DNA of 64,000 nucleotides from Kribbella pittospori (GCF_004331465.1 NZ_SJKB01000007.1:422520-486519), one strand, 5' to 3'; positions 44,127 to 52,077 are shown, numbered from the stretch's first letter. Notes: a model not told the origin generated them from the sequence alone. Made by a program: numbers and translations.

Positions 44127-45038
44127 CTAAGCGCGGGCGAGTGCGGCGGCGATTGCCCAGTCCTGGGGGCCGATGCCGACGGACTTGAAGACGGTGCGGC
44201 CGGTCGAGGCCGGGGGAGTTGAGAGGGCGGGCCCGAGTTCGACCAGGTCTGTGCGTTGCAGCGTGCCGGAGTCGACTGCGTCGATGATCTCGCCGGACTC
44301 TTCCAGCGCCGCCGCCTGCTGATCGACCAGGACCGTCGACGCGGTGGCGAAGAGGTCGCGCGGCAGCTCGCGCATCGTCGGGCGGAAGGCGCCGATGGCG
44401 TTGACGTGGACTCGGTCGTGGAGCGCGTCGGCGGTGAAGAGCGGCGTGGTGGACGAGGTGGCGCAGCAGACGATGTCGGCGTCGCCGATCGCGTCGTCGA
44501 TATCCGTGCCCGGAGTGAACTTCACCTCGGGAAACTCGTCGGCGAGTGTTTTGCTCAACGCTGCAGCACGGTCAGCCGAGCGGCCCGTGACCAGGACGTC
44601 GGCGATCGGACGTACGGCGAGAACCGCGCGGACCTGGTCCGGTGCCTGAGCTCCCGTCCCGATCAGCGTGAGCCGGGTCGCGTCGGCGGGGGCCAGCAGA
44701 TCGGTGGCGACTCCGACGACCGCACCGGTCCGCAACGTGGTGATCGAGCTGCCGTCCGCGACGAGTTGATCGCCGGCGCCGGTCCAGATCACCGTCGCGC
44801 GGATAGCCGGCACCTGGTCGAGCGCGATACCGATCTTCTTCACCACGGCGCTCCCGGTCGGCGTGTGGTACGCCGACATCACCAGCACCGACCCGTTGCC
44901 GAAGATCTGCCGCGGTGGCAGCACGAAGTTGCCCGCCGCCAGTTCCCGGAACGCGTCCCGCACCGCGTCGATCGCCGTACTCATCGGAACCGCACGCCGG
45001 ACATCCTGAGCCGAAAGCACCTTCACCAGCCCGAGCAT
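44127..45038 (-). CDS. Ornithine cyclodeaminase / mu-crystallin family protein
   Basis: 303 residues. The family start VLSAQDVRRAVPMSTAIDAVRDAFRELAAG, KKIGIALDQVP-type centre, and NAD-binding LTLIGTGAQAPDQVRAVL near 123-140 are visible, plus VNAIGAFRPTMREL late. Members act as ornithine cyclodeaminases, alanine dehydrogenases or ketimine reductases; this cannot be resolved here. The classic IGTGAQA-x-Q is intact. Divergent from the M19 dipeptidase with 32 bases between. Confidence 0.85.
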   Translation of the reverse strand: MLGLVKVLSAQDVRRAVPMSTAIDAVRDAFRELAAGNFVLPPRQIFGNGSVLVMSAYHTPTGSAVVKKIGIALDQVPAIRATVIWTGAGDQLVADGSSITTLRTGAVVGVATDLLAPADATRLTLIGTGAQAPDQVRAVLAVRPIADVLVTGRSADRAAALSKTLADEFPEVKFTPGTDIDDAIGDADIVCCATSSTTPLFTADALHDRVHVNAIGAFRPTMRELPRDLFATASTVLVDQQAAALEESGEIIDAVDSGTLQRTDLVELGPALSTPPASTGRTVFKSVGIGPQDWAIAAALARA

Positions 45039-45070
45039 ATTCTGGTCCCGCCGACGAGGAGAGGGGCCGC

Positions 45071-46090
45071 ATGACCGACCTGCATCGGGACGCGCTGGTG
45101 GCGGATGGGCACAACGACCTGTTGATGCTGGTGGCGCGACGGCCGAAGGCGACGTGGGCGCAGTACTTCCGGGAGCGGTGGATCCCGCAGTTGCGCGAGG
45201 GCGGGATCGACGTCCAGGTGCTGCCGGTGTTCATCGACGACGAGTTCCGGCCGGAAGGGGCGTTGCGCGAGACCCTGCGGATGATCGAGGCCGCACACCG
45301 GATCGTCGAAGGCAACGCCGATGAGGTCGCGCTGTGTACGGCGCCCGGCGACATCGCGGCCGCCACCGCAGCGGGCAAGATCGCGCTGGTGCTGGCGCTC
45401 GAAGGTTGCCCGCAGATCGACAACGACCTCGAACTCCTGCAGACGCTGCAACGGCTCGGCGTCCGGATGGTGTCGTTCACCCACTTCGGCCGCAGCGCGC
45501 TCGGCGACGGATCGGGCGAGGACGCGACCGGCAGCCGGCTCACCCACGCCGGCGTCGAGGCGGTCGGTCTGCTGGAGGAACTCGGCGTACTGATCGACGT
45601 CTCGCACGTCGGCCGCGGCGGAGTCGAGCACATCCTCGAGCTGGCGACCAAACCGCTGGTCGCATCGCACTCCAGCGCGTTCGCCCTGCGCGACCACCAC
45701 CGCAACCTCACCGACGAGCAGTTGCGCGCGATCGCGGCCACCGGCGGCGTCGTCTGCGTGAACTTCTTCGCCGGATTCCTCACCACCGCGGAGAAGCCGA
45801 CCGTCGAGCACCTGGCCGACCACCTCGAGTACGTCGTGAACGTCGCCGGCGCCGACCACGTCGGACTGGGCAGCGACTTCGTCGCGGAGGTGTACGGCGA
45901 GAAGGTGCCGGCCTGTGACCGTCCGCTGGTCATCCAGGGCCTCGACGTCGAGGTGTTCGTGCCCGGCCTCGAAGGTCCGGCCGGGATGCCGCTGGTCACC
46001 GACGCGCTCCAGCGCCGTGGGTTGTCAGAGGCAACCATTCGCAAGGTGCTCGGCCAGAACCTGATGCGTGTTCTCTCATCGGAGGCGTGA
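45071..46090 (+). CDS. Peptidase family M19 membrane-type dipeptidase
   Basis: 339 residues, single TIM-barrel domain. Zinc ligands H14 and D16 in DGHNDLLML, the bridging Glu in ALEGCPQI, His residues in VSFTHFG, IDVSHVG and VASHSSAFALRDHHRNLTD, and GLGSDF near the end. No signal peptide. Cleaves dipeptides, some with D-residues. ATG 45071 follows GAGGAGAGG. One base separates it from the next gene, so a two-gene operon is likely. Confidence 0.88.
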   Translation: MTDLHRDALVADGHNDLLMLVARRPKATWAQYFRERWIPQLREGGIDVQVLPVFIDDEFRPEGALRETLRMIEAAHRIVEGNADEVALCTAPGDIAAATAAGKIALVLALEGCPQIDNDLELLQTLQRLGVRMVSFTHFGRSALGDGSGEDATGSRLTHAGVEAVGLLEELGVLIDVSHVGRGGVEHILELATKPLVASHSSAFALRDHHRNLTDEQLRAIAATGGVVCVNFFAGFLTTAEKPTVEHLADHLEYVVNVAGADHVGLGSDFVAEVYGEKVPACDRPLVIQGLDVEVFVPGLEGPAGMPLVTDALQRRGLSEATIRKVLGQNLMRVLSSEA

Positions 46091-46091
46091 G

Positions 46092-47441
46092 ATGCAAAGC
46101 TGGTTGGACAACAACCTCGGTCGGCTGATCGACAAGCACGGTGTGCCGGGCGCGTCGGTCGCGGTCTGGGCCGACGGCGAGCTGAGTACGGCGGCCGCCG
46201 GCATCCTGAGCATGAACACCGGGGTCGAGGCGACGACCGGCTCGGTCTTCCAGGTCGGCTCGATCACCAAGCTGTGGACCACCACGCTGATCGCCCAGCT
46301 GGTTGTCGAGGGCAAGGTCGACCTGGACCGGCCGGTCCGCGACTACCTGCCCGAGTTCAAGCTCGGCGACGAGGCCGCGGCCGCGTCGATCACGCCGCGG
46401 CACCTGCTCACCCACACCGCCGGCTTCTCGGGTGACGCCTTCACCCCGACGTCCCGTGGCGACGACGGTGTCGAGCTGTTCATCCGCGACGTACTGCCCG
46501 GCCTGGCCCAGGAGGTTCCGCCCGGCGCCGGGTTCTCCTACAACAACTCGGGCTTCGTGGTCCTCGGCCGGATCGCCGAGGTACTGCGCGGCAAGCCGTA
46601 TCACGAGCTGATCCGCGAACACATCGGCGTACCGCTGGAGCTGAAGCACCTGGCCACGATCCCGGACGAGGCGCTGCTGTACCGGGCCGCGGTCGGGCAC
46701 GTCTCACCGACGCCGGATGCGCCGCTGGAGCCGGCACCGGTGTGGAGCCTGGTGCACGCGATGGCGCCGGCGGGGTCATTGCTCGCGATGAGCGCCGGCG
46801 ACCTGATCACCTTCGGCCGGGCCTTCCTGGACGCGTCGCTGCTGGACCGGGCCACCATCGATCGCCTGTGGGAGCCGCAGGTCGACGTACCGCCGACCGG
46901 TGGCTTCCCGGGTCAGTGGGGCCTCGGCTGGATGATCTTCACGCTCGACGGCGGGACGGTCTACGGTCACGACGGCGGGACCGTAGGCCAGTCCGCGTTC
47001 TTCCGGCTCGTCCCGGACAAGGGAGTCGCGGTCGCCCTCCTCACCAACGGCGGCGACACGCCGGTCCTGTACGACGAATTGGTCGGCCACGTACTGCGGG
47101 AGACGGCGGGGATCGAACTGCCGGCCCGGCCGGTGCCGCTGGCTGAGCCGGTCGAGATCTCGGCCGACCTGGTCACTGGCCGGTACGAAGGTGTGCTGAG
47201 CGCGTCGACCGTCAGCGTCGAGGACGGTGAGTTCTGGGTGCTGGAGGAGGCCGTCACCGAGCAGGCGAAGGTGCTGCTGCCCGAGCCGCAGCGCACCCGG
47301 CTGGTCCCGCTCGACGATTCCCGGCTGATCGCGGCGGAGCCGCAGCACGGTGTCCACGAGGTGCTGGCGTTCCGGGATCCGGTGGACGGCCGGGCGGCGT
47401 ACCTGTTCCAGGGCGGACGGCTGACGCCGCGCCGCAGGTGA
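46092..47441 (+). CDS. Serine hydrolase, beta-lactamase class C family
   Basis: 449 residues. SITK near residue 57 (SxxK), YNN near 153 (YxN), and HDGGTVG near 300 for the third motif. A C-terminal lipocalin-like beta domain of about 110 residues (from VEISADLVTGRYEG) follows, as in Pab87/D-aminopeptidase relatives. ATG 46092 has GGAGG 6 bases ahead. Operon partner of the M19 dipeptidase, suggesting joint use of D-amino-acid or modified peptides. Confidence 0.87.
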   Translation: MQSWLDNNLGRLIDKHGVPGASVAVWADGELSTAAAGILSMNTGVEATTGSVFQVGSITKLWTTTLIAQLVVEGKVDLDRPVRDYLPEFKLGDEAAAASITPRHLLTHTAGFSGDAFTPTSRGDDGVELFIRDVLPGLAQEVPPGAGFSYNNSGFVVLGRIAEVLRGKPYHELIREHIGVPLELKHLATIPDEALLYRAAVGHVSPTPDAPLEPAPVWSLVHAMAPAGSLLAMSAGDLITFGRAFLDASLLDRATIDRLWEPQVDVPPTGGFPGQWGLGWMIFTLDGGTVYGHDGGTVGQSAFFRLVPDKGVAVALLTNGGDTPVLYDELVGHVLRETAGIELPARPVPLAEPVEISADLVTGRYEGVLSASTVSVEDGEFWVLEEAVTEQAKVLLPEPQRTRLVPLDDSRLIAAEPQHGVHEVLAFRDPVDGRAAYLFQGGRLTPRRR

Positions 47442-47504
47442 GAACACTCGTTTAAAGCGGACCGATCGGTGCATGAAGTCCGGCGGCACTGGGAAGGAGT
47501 GTCA

Positions 47505-47645
47505 GTGACGTGCGGCGTGGCTGGGGCCGTGGCACGCCGCGCTGTCACCGAGAGTCACCTGCCTCACCCTCACCGGATCGTTGCCTGGTCACCCTTTGTG
47601 ATTGCGAACGGCAACTATTGTGAGGGTTTGCCGTGCCCTGCATAA
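47505..47645 (+). CDS. Possible small ORF of 46 codons
   Basis: GTG 47505 has GGAAGGAG 5 bases ahead. The peptide starts MTCGVAGAVARRAV and ends with two cysteines (YCEGLPCPA). Its 3' half overlaps an inverted repeat (ACGGCAA/TTGCCGT, 47608-47634). No homologue is recognised; the good ribosome binding site is the only support. The 292-base gap 47442-47733 otherwise shows a 10-bp palindrome ACCGATCGGT at 47461-47470. Confidence 0.22.
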   Translation: MTCGVAGAVARRAVTESHLPHPHRIVAWSPFVIANGNYCEGLPCPA

Positions 47646-47733
47646 CGGATTGCGTACAGCCTGTCGCCAAGTAGTCGACCTGGAGTTATGGTGATTACTC
47701 GGGGGAACGGGGTGAGTACGGGGTGGTGAGGCT

Positions 47734-47952
47734 ATGGCGTGGCAACTGTGGGTGGCGATCGCACTCGCAGCGACCGGGCTCGTGATCCTGGTCGTGTGGC
47801 GAATGCGGCACGCCCAGCACGTCTTCGACGACATCACCCGTATCGACCGTTCCGCGGGCAGTAGCCAGTCCGATCCATCCGGTGACGAGCTCGCCCAGGC
47901 GAGGGCCCGCCGGATCCCACCGCCGTCGCCGCCGCGCCGCAAGCACGGCTAG
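47734..47952 (+). CDS. Small single-pass membrane protein
   Basis: 72 residues: one N-terminal membrane helix (WVAIALAATGLVILVVW, about 5-21), then a polar tail ending in PPPSPPRRKHG. Cytoplasmic basic tail is likely. No family recognised. It lies alone between the serine hydrolase gene and the convergent LuxR-type regulator. Confidence 0.5.
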   Translation: MAWQLWVAIALAATGLVILVVWRMRHAQHVFDDITRIDRSAGSSQSDPSGDELAQARARRIPPPSPPRRKHG

Positions 47953-48067
47953 CGCGACCCGAGAAGACGCCCGGTCCCCACCCGGGTTCCGCCCAAGCCG
48001 CTCACGTTCGGTGGCCCGCACAGCGCCGAACGTGAGCGGCTGTGGGGACTGCGTCAGACGTGGGATC

Positions 48068-50986
48068 TCAGTCCAGCAGCCCGTCCCGCCGCGCGACCGC
48101 GGCCGCCTCGGTACGCGACCGGACGCCGAGCTTGCCGAGGATGTTCGACACGTGCACGCTCACGGTCTTCTCGCTGATGTACAGCTCCCGCGCGAGCTGC
48201 CGGTTCGTCCGGCCGTCGGCGACCAGCTTCAGCACCTCGGTCTCTCGCGCGGTCAGCGCACCGGCGCCCAACCCGGGTCCTTCGACCCCGCCGAGCTCGT
48301 CCAGCAGCGGCTTGGACCCCAACTCACGGCCGACCTCCGCGGCCAGCGCCGCCTGCTCGTTCGCCTCTGCGACCCGGCCCGCGGCGCGGAGCGCAGCCGA
48401 CAGCCGCACCCGCGACCACGCCTGCTCGAAGACATAGCCATACCCGAAAGCGTCCATCGTCCGCTGCCACGCGGCCACGTGCTCCTCAGGTGACGGCGGA
48501 TCGATCCCGGTCAGCCACCGGAGCCGCTCCCACTCCGCCTCCAGCCGCGACAGCCAGGCCAACCCTTCGACGCCTATCACCCGGCCGGGCGGTAGCCCCT
48601 TCTCCACCGTCGCCTGTCCCGTCGCGAGCAGCTCGGAGCCTCGGGCAACCAACTCCTCGGCCGCCGACGGCTCGCTCACCGCCCGGTGGCACAGCAGCTG
48701 CAGTCCGAGCGTCGTGAACCGGATCTGCGCCATGAACCACTCGGTCTGGAACACGTCCGCCAGCAGCGCGGAGACATCCGCGATCAGCTTCTCCGCCTCG
48801 GCGACCTGGTCGAGCTGGCGGTAGGCGTCCACGGCCGGCTGCAGCCCGATGATCGGCAGCATGACGTCCAGGTCCCACCACTTCCGCATCCGCTCCAGCT
48901 CTTCCGCGACCGAGGTGTCGCCGCGGCCGCTCCGGACCGCGAAGTCCACCGCGCGGAGCGCCGCCGCCGACGCGGACGGAGTCATGGAGTCCGTCCGGGC
49001 GGTGGCCGTCGCGTCGTCCCATTCGCCCAGGACGAACTGGGTCAGCGCCAGCATCCGCCGGGCGTCGAACCCGTACGCCGCCCACTGCCGGCCAAGCTCA
49101 CCGGCGCGCTGCGAGGCATGGACGAGCGCCGTCTTAGCCCCTTGCAGGTCGCCCTCCTCGTAGTACGTCGAGCCGAGCAGGAACCGGCTCCGCACCTCCG
49201 CCGCGGCGTCACCGGTCAGCTGCGCCCGGACGGCGGCCTCCTCCAACTGCCTGGCAGCTGCGACCGGGTCACCGGCCCGGCGCCGGAGCTGGGCCAGCGT
49301 GATCCCGGCGTCGCCGGCGGCCGACTCCTGGCCGGCCTCGCGAGCGATCTCCAGCGCCTTGTGCGCCCAGCGCTCCGCCTCCATCGGGCGGCCGAGCGCG
49401 TCGGACACCCGCGCGTACAGCGAGGCGACCTGGGCCTTGAAGACGGTCGACGGCTCGTCGGACACCAGCTTGAGCGCCTGCGTGACGGCTTCGTTCGCCT
49501 CCTGGTCGTGGTCGATGATCAGCGCGATGTCCGCGAGCGGCAGCAGCAACTGGGCTCGCTGCAGCTTCGGCGCGTCCGGCGGCAGATCCACGAGCGCCTT
49601 GCGGAGCAGCTTGAGCGCGCGCAGGTGCTGCGAGGACAGCGTGGCCGCCAGCGCGGTGTCGACGATCAGCCAGGTCTTGTCGATGGTGTTGTCGGGCGAC
49701 GCGTTCGGGAACAGCTCGAGCGCCATCTCGTAGTGCTTGAGCGCCTCCTGTGGCGCGGCGACCGTGATGGCCTCCTGCCCGGCCCGGACCCGCGCCTCGA
49801 ACGCGGTGGCCAGGTCGTGCGACCGGGTGGCGTGACCGGCGAGCTCAGCCGCCGTACCCGCGACGGTCTGGTCCTTCAGCGCCTGCACGTACGCCGCGTG
49901 CTGGCGGACTCGCTCGCCCGGCAGCAGGTCGTCGTACACGGCCTCGGCCAGCAGGGCGTGCCGGAAGTAGTAGCTCGCGTTGCCCGGTACGTCGATGATG
50001 TGGGCGTCGATGAGCTCTCGCAGGGCCTGGTCGAGCTCGCGATCGGGCAGGCCGGCAACCGTGGTGAGCAGCGTGTGCGGCACCCGGCGTCCCGCGACCG
50101 CGATCACGCGGGCGACCTGCCGGGCGTCGTCGGACAGCGGATCGAGCCGGACCAGCAGCAGATCAGCCAGATCAGGCGGTACTGCGTCGCCGTCGCCCAT
50201 CGAGGCCGCGGCCACCAACTCCTCGGTGAAGAACGCGTTCCCGCCGGCCCGGTCGAGGATCCGTCGTACCTCGGCCTCCGAAAGCGGCTTGGAGACCAGC
50301 GAGTCCAGCAAGGTGCGGGACTCGTCAGCGTCCAGGGGCGCCACGTTGACCCGGCGTACGCGCGGGTTGCGGGACCACTCGGCGATCGGGCGGCGCAACG
50401 GGTGGCGGCGGTGCAGGTCGTCGCTGCGGTAGGACACCACCAGGGCCAGGCGCTGTGAGGTCAGCCGGGTGATGAGGAAGCCGATCAGGTCGCGGGTGGA
50501 GTCGTCGGCCCAGTGGGCGTCCTCGATGATCACCAGCAACGGCTCGCTGGTGGACAGCGCGGTGAACGCGCCCAGGACCGCGTCGAACAGGGCGGCCCGG
50601 TCCAGCTGGCCCTCCTGGGGCACCGGTTGGGCGCCGATCAGGCGGTGGGTGGGCAGGAGCCGGCCGATCGCCGGGAAGTTCGTCAGGACGCTCTCGACCA
50701 GCTCGGGCCGCTCGCCGGCCAGCCGGCCGAAGATCTCTGTGAACGGCAGGTAGGGCAGGCCGGCGTCGCCGAAGTCGGTGCAGTGCCCGACCAGGACGCC
50801 GAAACCGCGCTCGTGGGCCCCGGTGGCCACTTCGTCCAGCAGACGGGTCTTCCCTACCCCGGCATCACCGGACAGCAGAACGGCGCCGGCGCGGCGCGTG
50901 CGGGCGTCGTCGACGGCACTGAGGAGGGCGGCCATCTCGGTCGAGCGGCCGACGAGAGGTGTCGAGGTCCAGGGCACATCGTCCAT
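48068..50986 (-). CDS. Large ATP-binding LuxR-family regulator (LAL/MalT type)
   Basis: 972 residues. Walker A GDAGVGKTR at 40-48, Walker B LLVIIEDAHWAD near 141-152, then a long tetratricopeptide-like helical middle, and a C-terminal LuxR helix-turn-helix (LTARETEVLKLVADGRTNRQLARELYISEKTVSVHVSNILGKLGV). An STAND-type regulator, ligand unknown. ATG 50986 is taken because MDDVPWTSTPLVGRSTEM is the usual start and AGGGG lies 5 bases ahead; the open frame further upstream crosses a terminator. The small-protein operon lies immediately upstream on the same strand, separated by that terminator. Confidence 0.93.
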   Translation of the reverse strand: MDDVPWTSTPLVGRSTEMAALLSAVDDARTRRAGAVLLSGDAGVGKTRLLDEVATGAHERGFGVLVGHCTDFGDAGLPYLPFTEIFGRLAGERPELVESVLTNFPAIGRLLPTHRLIGAQPVPQEGQLDRAALFDAVLGAFTALSTSEPLLVIIEDAHWADDSTRDLIGFLITRLTSQRLALVVSYRSDDLHRRHPLRRPIAEWSRNPRVRRVNVAPLDADESRTLLDSLVSKPLSEAEVRRILDRAGGNAFFTEELVAAASMGDGDAVPPDLADLLLVRLDPLSDDARQVARVIAVAGRRVPHTLLTTVAGLPDRELDQALRELIDAHIIDVPGNASYYFRHALLAEAVYDDLLPGERVRQHAAYVQALKDQTVAGTAAELAGHATRSHDLATAFEARVRAGQEAITVAAPQEALKHYEMALELFPNASPDNTIDKTWLIVDTALAATLSSQHLRALKLLRKALVDLPPDAPKLQRAQLLLPLADIALIIDHDQEANEAVTQALKLVSDEPSTVFKAQVASLYARVSDALGRPMEAERWAHKALEIAREAGQESAAGDAGITLAQLRRRAGDPVAAARQLEEAAVRAQLTGDAAAEVRSRFLLGSTYYEEGDLQGAKTALVHASQRAGELGRQWAAYGFDARRMLALTQFVLGEWDDATATARTDSMTPSASAAALRAVDFAVRSGRGDTSVAEELERMRKWWDLDVMLPIIGLQPAVDAYRQLDQVAEAEKLIADVSALLADVFQTEWFMAQIRFTTLGLQLLCHRAVSEPSAAEELVARGSELLATGQATVEKGLPPGRVIGVEGLAWLSRLEAEWERLRWLTGIDPPSPEEHVAAWQRTMDAFGYGYVFEQAWSRVRLSAALRAAGRVAEANEQAALAAEVGRELGSKPLLDELGGVEGPGLGAGALTARETEVLKLVADGRTNRQLARELYISEKTVSVHVSNILGKLGVRSRTEAAAVARRDGLLD

Positions 50987-51051
50987 CTTCGCCCCTGGAG
51001 CCGACACAAATCGACGGCATCCCGTCCGCTGACCCTCTTGGGCAACGAAAA

Positions 51052-51089
51052 CGCCGTCCCTGACCGTTCGTATCGGGTCAGGGACGGCG
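51052..51089 (-). terminator. Rho-independent terminator after the small-protein operon
   Basis: 14-bp perfect stem (CGCCGTCCCTGACC and its complement) with a 10-base loop, followed on the reverse strand by TTTTCG. It begins 11 bases after the stop of the first small ORF and shields the downstream LuxR-type gene. Confidence 0.85.
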
Positions 51090-51099
51090 GTCACGGCGG

Positions 51100-51261
51100 T
51101 CATGCCGCCGTTGTGGGTCGGAGGGTCCGGCGCGCGTGCCGCGGCTCGGGCTGGTGGGCCCGCTCCGCGTGCTCCCGGCGCGTCGCCGTCCGGAACTCAC
51201 GCTTGGTCCGCTCCTGCTTGTAGGCGGTCTCCGCCTTGATCGTCTGCGGTGTGATGAACAT
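51100..51261 (-). CDS. Small arginine-rich protein, family member 1
   Basis: 53 residues starting MFITPQTIKAETAYKQERTK and ending in a His/Arg-rich tail. The core x-KAE-x-AY-x-x-ER-x-x-R-EF-R is shared with the two ORFs to its right. GGGAGG lies 6 bases ahead of ATG 51261. It follows the second member by 13 bases and is closed by a strong terminator, so the two form one transcript. No domain is recognised; the N-terminal 25 residues predict one amphipathic helix. A regulatory or nucleic-acid-binding role is only a guess from the charge. Confidence 0.65.
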   Translation of the reverse strand: MFITPQTIKAETAYKQERTKREFRTATRREHAERAHQPEPRHARRTLRPTTAA

Positions 51262-51274
51262 GGTCTGCCTCCCT

Positions 51275-51403
51275 TCAGGCTTTCCGGCCGAACAGGTGGA
51301 CGAGGTTCCGGCGGGCCCGGGTGTTCCGGTGCTGCCGGAAGTCGCGGCTGAGGCGCTCCCTGCGGTAGGCGACCTCCGCCTTGACCGTTTCGTTGAAGTA
51401 CAT
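51275..51403 (-). CDS. Small arginine-rich protein, family member 2
   Basis: 42 residues, MYFNETVKAEVAYRRERLSR then DFRQHRNTRARRNLVHLFGR. An ideal AGGAGG lies 5 bases ahead of ATG 51403. An in-frame ATG at 51475 would add 24 residues, but those codons belong to a leader that is out of frame in the paralogue at 51627, so the short form is preferred. First gene of a two-gene transcript with member 1. Shares the KAEVxYRxxRLxRDF core with members 1 and 3. Confidence 0.68.
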   Translation of the reverse strand: MYFNETVKAEVAYRRERLSRDFRQHRNTRARRNLVHLFGRKA

Positions 51404-51449
51404 GGATTCCTCCTGGTCTGGTGCCGGCTTCCTGCCGACACCCTCAATC

Positions 51450-51518
51450 TGCTCGTCTGAGGTGACCCCGCACATCGGAGTTCCTCCCTATCCCTGCGCC
51501 TCAGGTGTCCTTAGGCGC
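51450..51518 (-). promoter_or_regulatory. Leader/promoter of small-protein members 2 and 1
   Basis: Read on the plus strand it has TGCTCGTCTGAGG (51450), CACATCGG (51471), TCCCTAT (51485) and the inverted repeat GCGCCT/AGGCGC (51496-51518, 11-base loop). The same blocks at the same spacing precede member 3. On the coding strand TAGGGA with an upstream CTAAGG 18 bases away could be -10/-35, which would place the transcript start near the leader ATG at 51475; alternatively GGGAGG is a ribosome binding site of that leader ATG. Confidence 0.55.
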
Positions 51519-51562
51519 TCCTGGTACGGCGTAGGGGGTACCTAGGACCCCCTGAACGACGG

Positions 51563-51594
51563 TGCGGCCGGCTCCCCGGAGGGAGCCGGCCGCA
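51563..51594 (-). terminator. GC-rich terminator hairpin after small-protein member 3
   Basis: 14-bp perfect stem (TGCGGCCGGCTCCC and its complement) with loop CGGA, 33 bases after the stop of member 3. No T-tract, but the stem is very stable. A second weaker stem GGGGGT/ACCCCC is at 51534-51552. Confidence 0.75.
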
Positions 51595-51626
51595 GGGACG
51601 GACGGGGGACGGCGGGTCCCTCGCGT

Positions 51627-51785
51627 TCACATCGCCGGACGGGCCCGCAGTTCGGGCGCGCAGGGCTCGGGCGGCTGCACTCTGGGCTTGCGGTGGAACC
51701 AGCCGGGACGCTGGAAGTCACGCCGCAGGCGGTTCTGTCGGTAACGGACCTCTGCCTGGAGCGAGTCTGGTGAGTAGAAGAACAT
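51627..51785 (-). CDS. Small arginine-rich protein, family member 3
   Basis: 52 residues, MFFYSPDSLQAEVRYRQNRL then RRDFQRPGWF and a Pro/Arg-rich tail with one Cys. The QAEVRYRQNRLRRDF core aligns with members 1 and 2. GGAGG lies 6 bases ahead of ATG 51785. It has its own leader and terminator and so is a separate transcript. A leader ORF starting at ATG 51846 (42 codons, with GGGAG ahead) overlaps it in another phase. Confidence 0.65.
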   Translation of the reverse strand: MFFYSPDSLQAEVRYRQNRLRRDFQRPGWFHRKPRVQPPEPCAPELRARPAM

Positions 51786-51820
51786 TGATCTCCTCCGGGA
51801 GCTTGTCGATGAGGAGACAG

Positions 51821-51891
51821 TGCTCGCCTGAGGGGGAGGGCCACATCGGCACAACTCCCTATGCCCGTGGGCTCTAGGCCTTAACAGAGCC
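51821..51891 (-). promoter_or_regulatory. Leader/promoter of small-protein member 3
   Basis: Same order as the member-2 leader: TGCTCGCCTGAGG (51821), CACATCGG (51842, 21 bases on), TCCCTAT (51856, 14 bases on), then an inverted repeat GGCTCT/AGAGCC (51870-51891, 10-base loop). The stem sequence differs from that of member 2 but pairing is kept. TTAAGG and TAGGGA 17 bases apart could be the promoter. Confidence 0.55.
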
Positions 51892-51913
51892 TTAGAAGCC
51901 GTAGCTGAGGCCG

Positions 51914-52077
51914 AGGGCTTGTCTCGCAGTCCCCTGCCTACTGCGCGGCAATCGGCGGGCACCTCGCTGCACTGGCGGTGAGGGCACGATGCTCCGCATC
52001 GAACCCTCCCCTCCAGCACACCGAGGCACTCCGCCGATCACCTGCTGGCGACGGCAGGGGACTGCGAGACAAGCCCT
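51914..52077. mobile_element. MITE-like element, 164 bp, with 25-bp perfect terminal inverted repeats
   Basis: The left end AGGGCTTGTCTCGCAGTCCC (51914 on) is repeated exactly in reverse complement at 52053-52077 over 25 bases. The interior also pairs imperfectly for a further 35 or so bases per side (ATCGGCGG and CCTCG-x-TG blocks), so the whole unit folds into a long hairpin. It has no room for a transposase. No target duplication is evident. Its right end lies inside the GntR reading frame and supplies its final codons and stop. Confidence 0.75.

Noticed and set aside
44401..46090. Longer start for the M19 dipeptidase at about 44915
   Set aside because: The extra residues lie under the divergent ornithine cyclodeaminase gene and lack a ribosome binding site; ATG 45071 follows GAGGAGAGG.
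37564..47441. Beta-lactam resistance genes
   Set aside because: Both serine hydrolases have SxxK motifs but no signal peptide and altered third motifs; esterase or peptidase roles are more likely.
51404..51475. 66-residue form of small protein member 2 from ATG 51475
   Set aside because: The matching leader ATG in member 3 is out of frame and the 24 extra residues have no counterpart; AGGAGG sits right ahead of ATG 51403.
51100..51785. CRISPR-like or toxin-antitoxin reading of the small-protein tandem
   Set aside because: No spacer-repeat structure, and no membrane-toxin or antitoxin motif; the similarity is at protein level between three separate ORFs.
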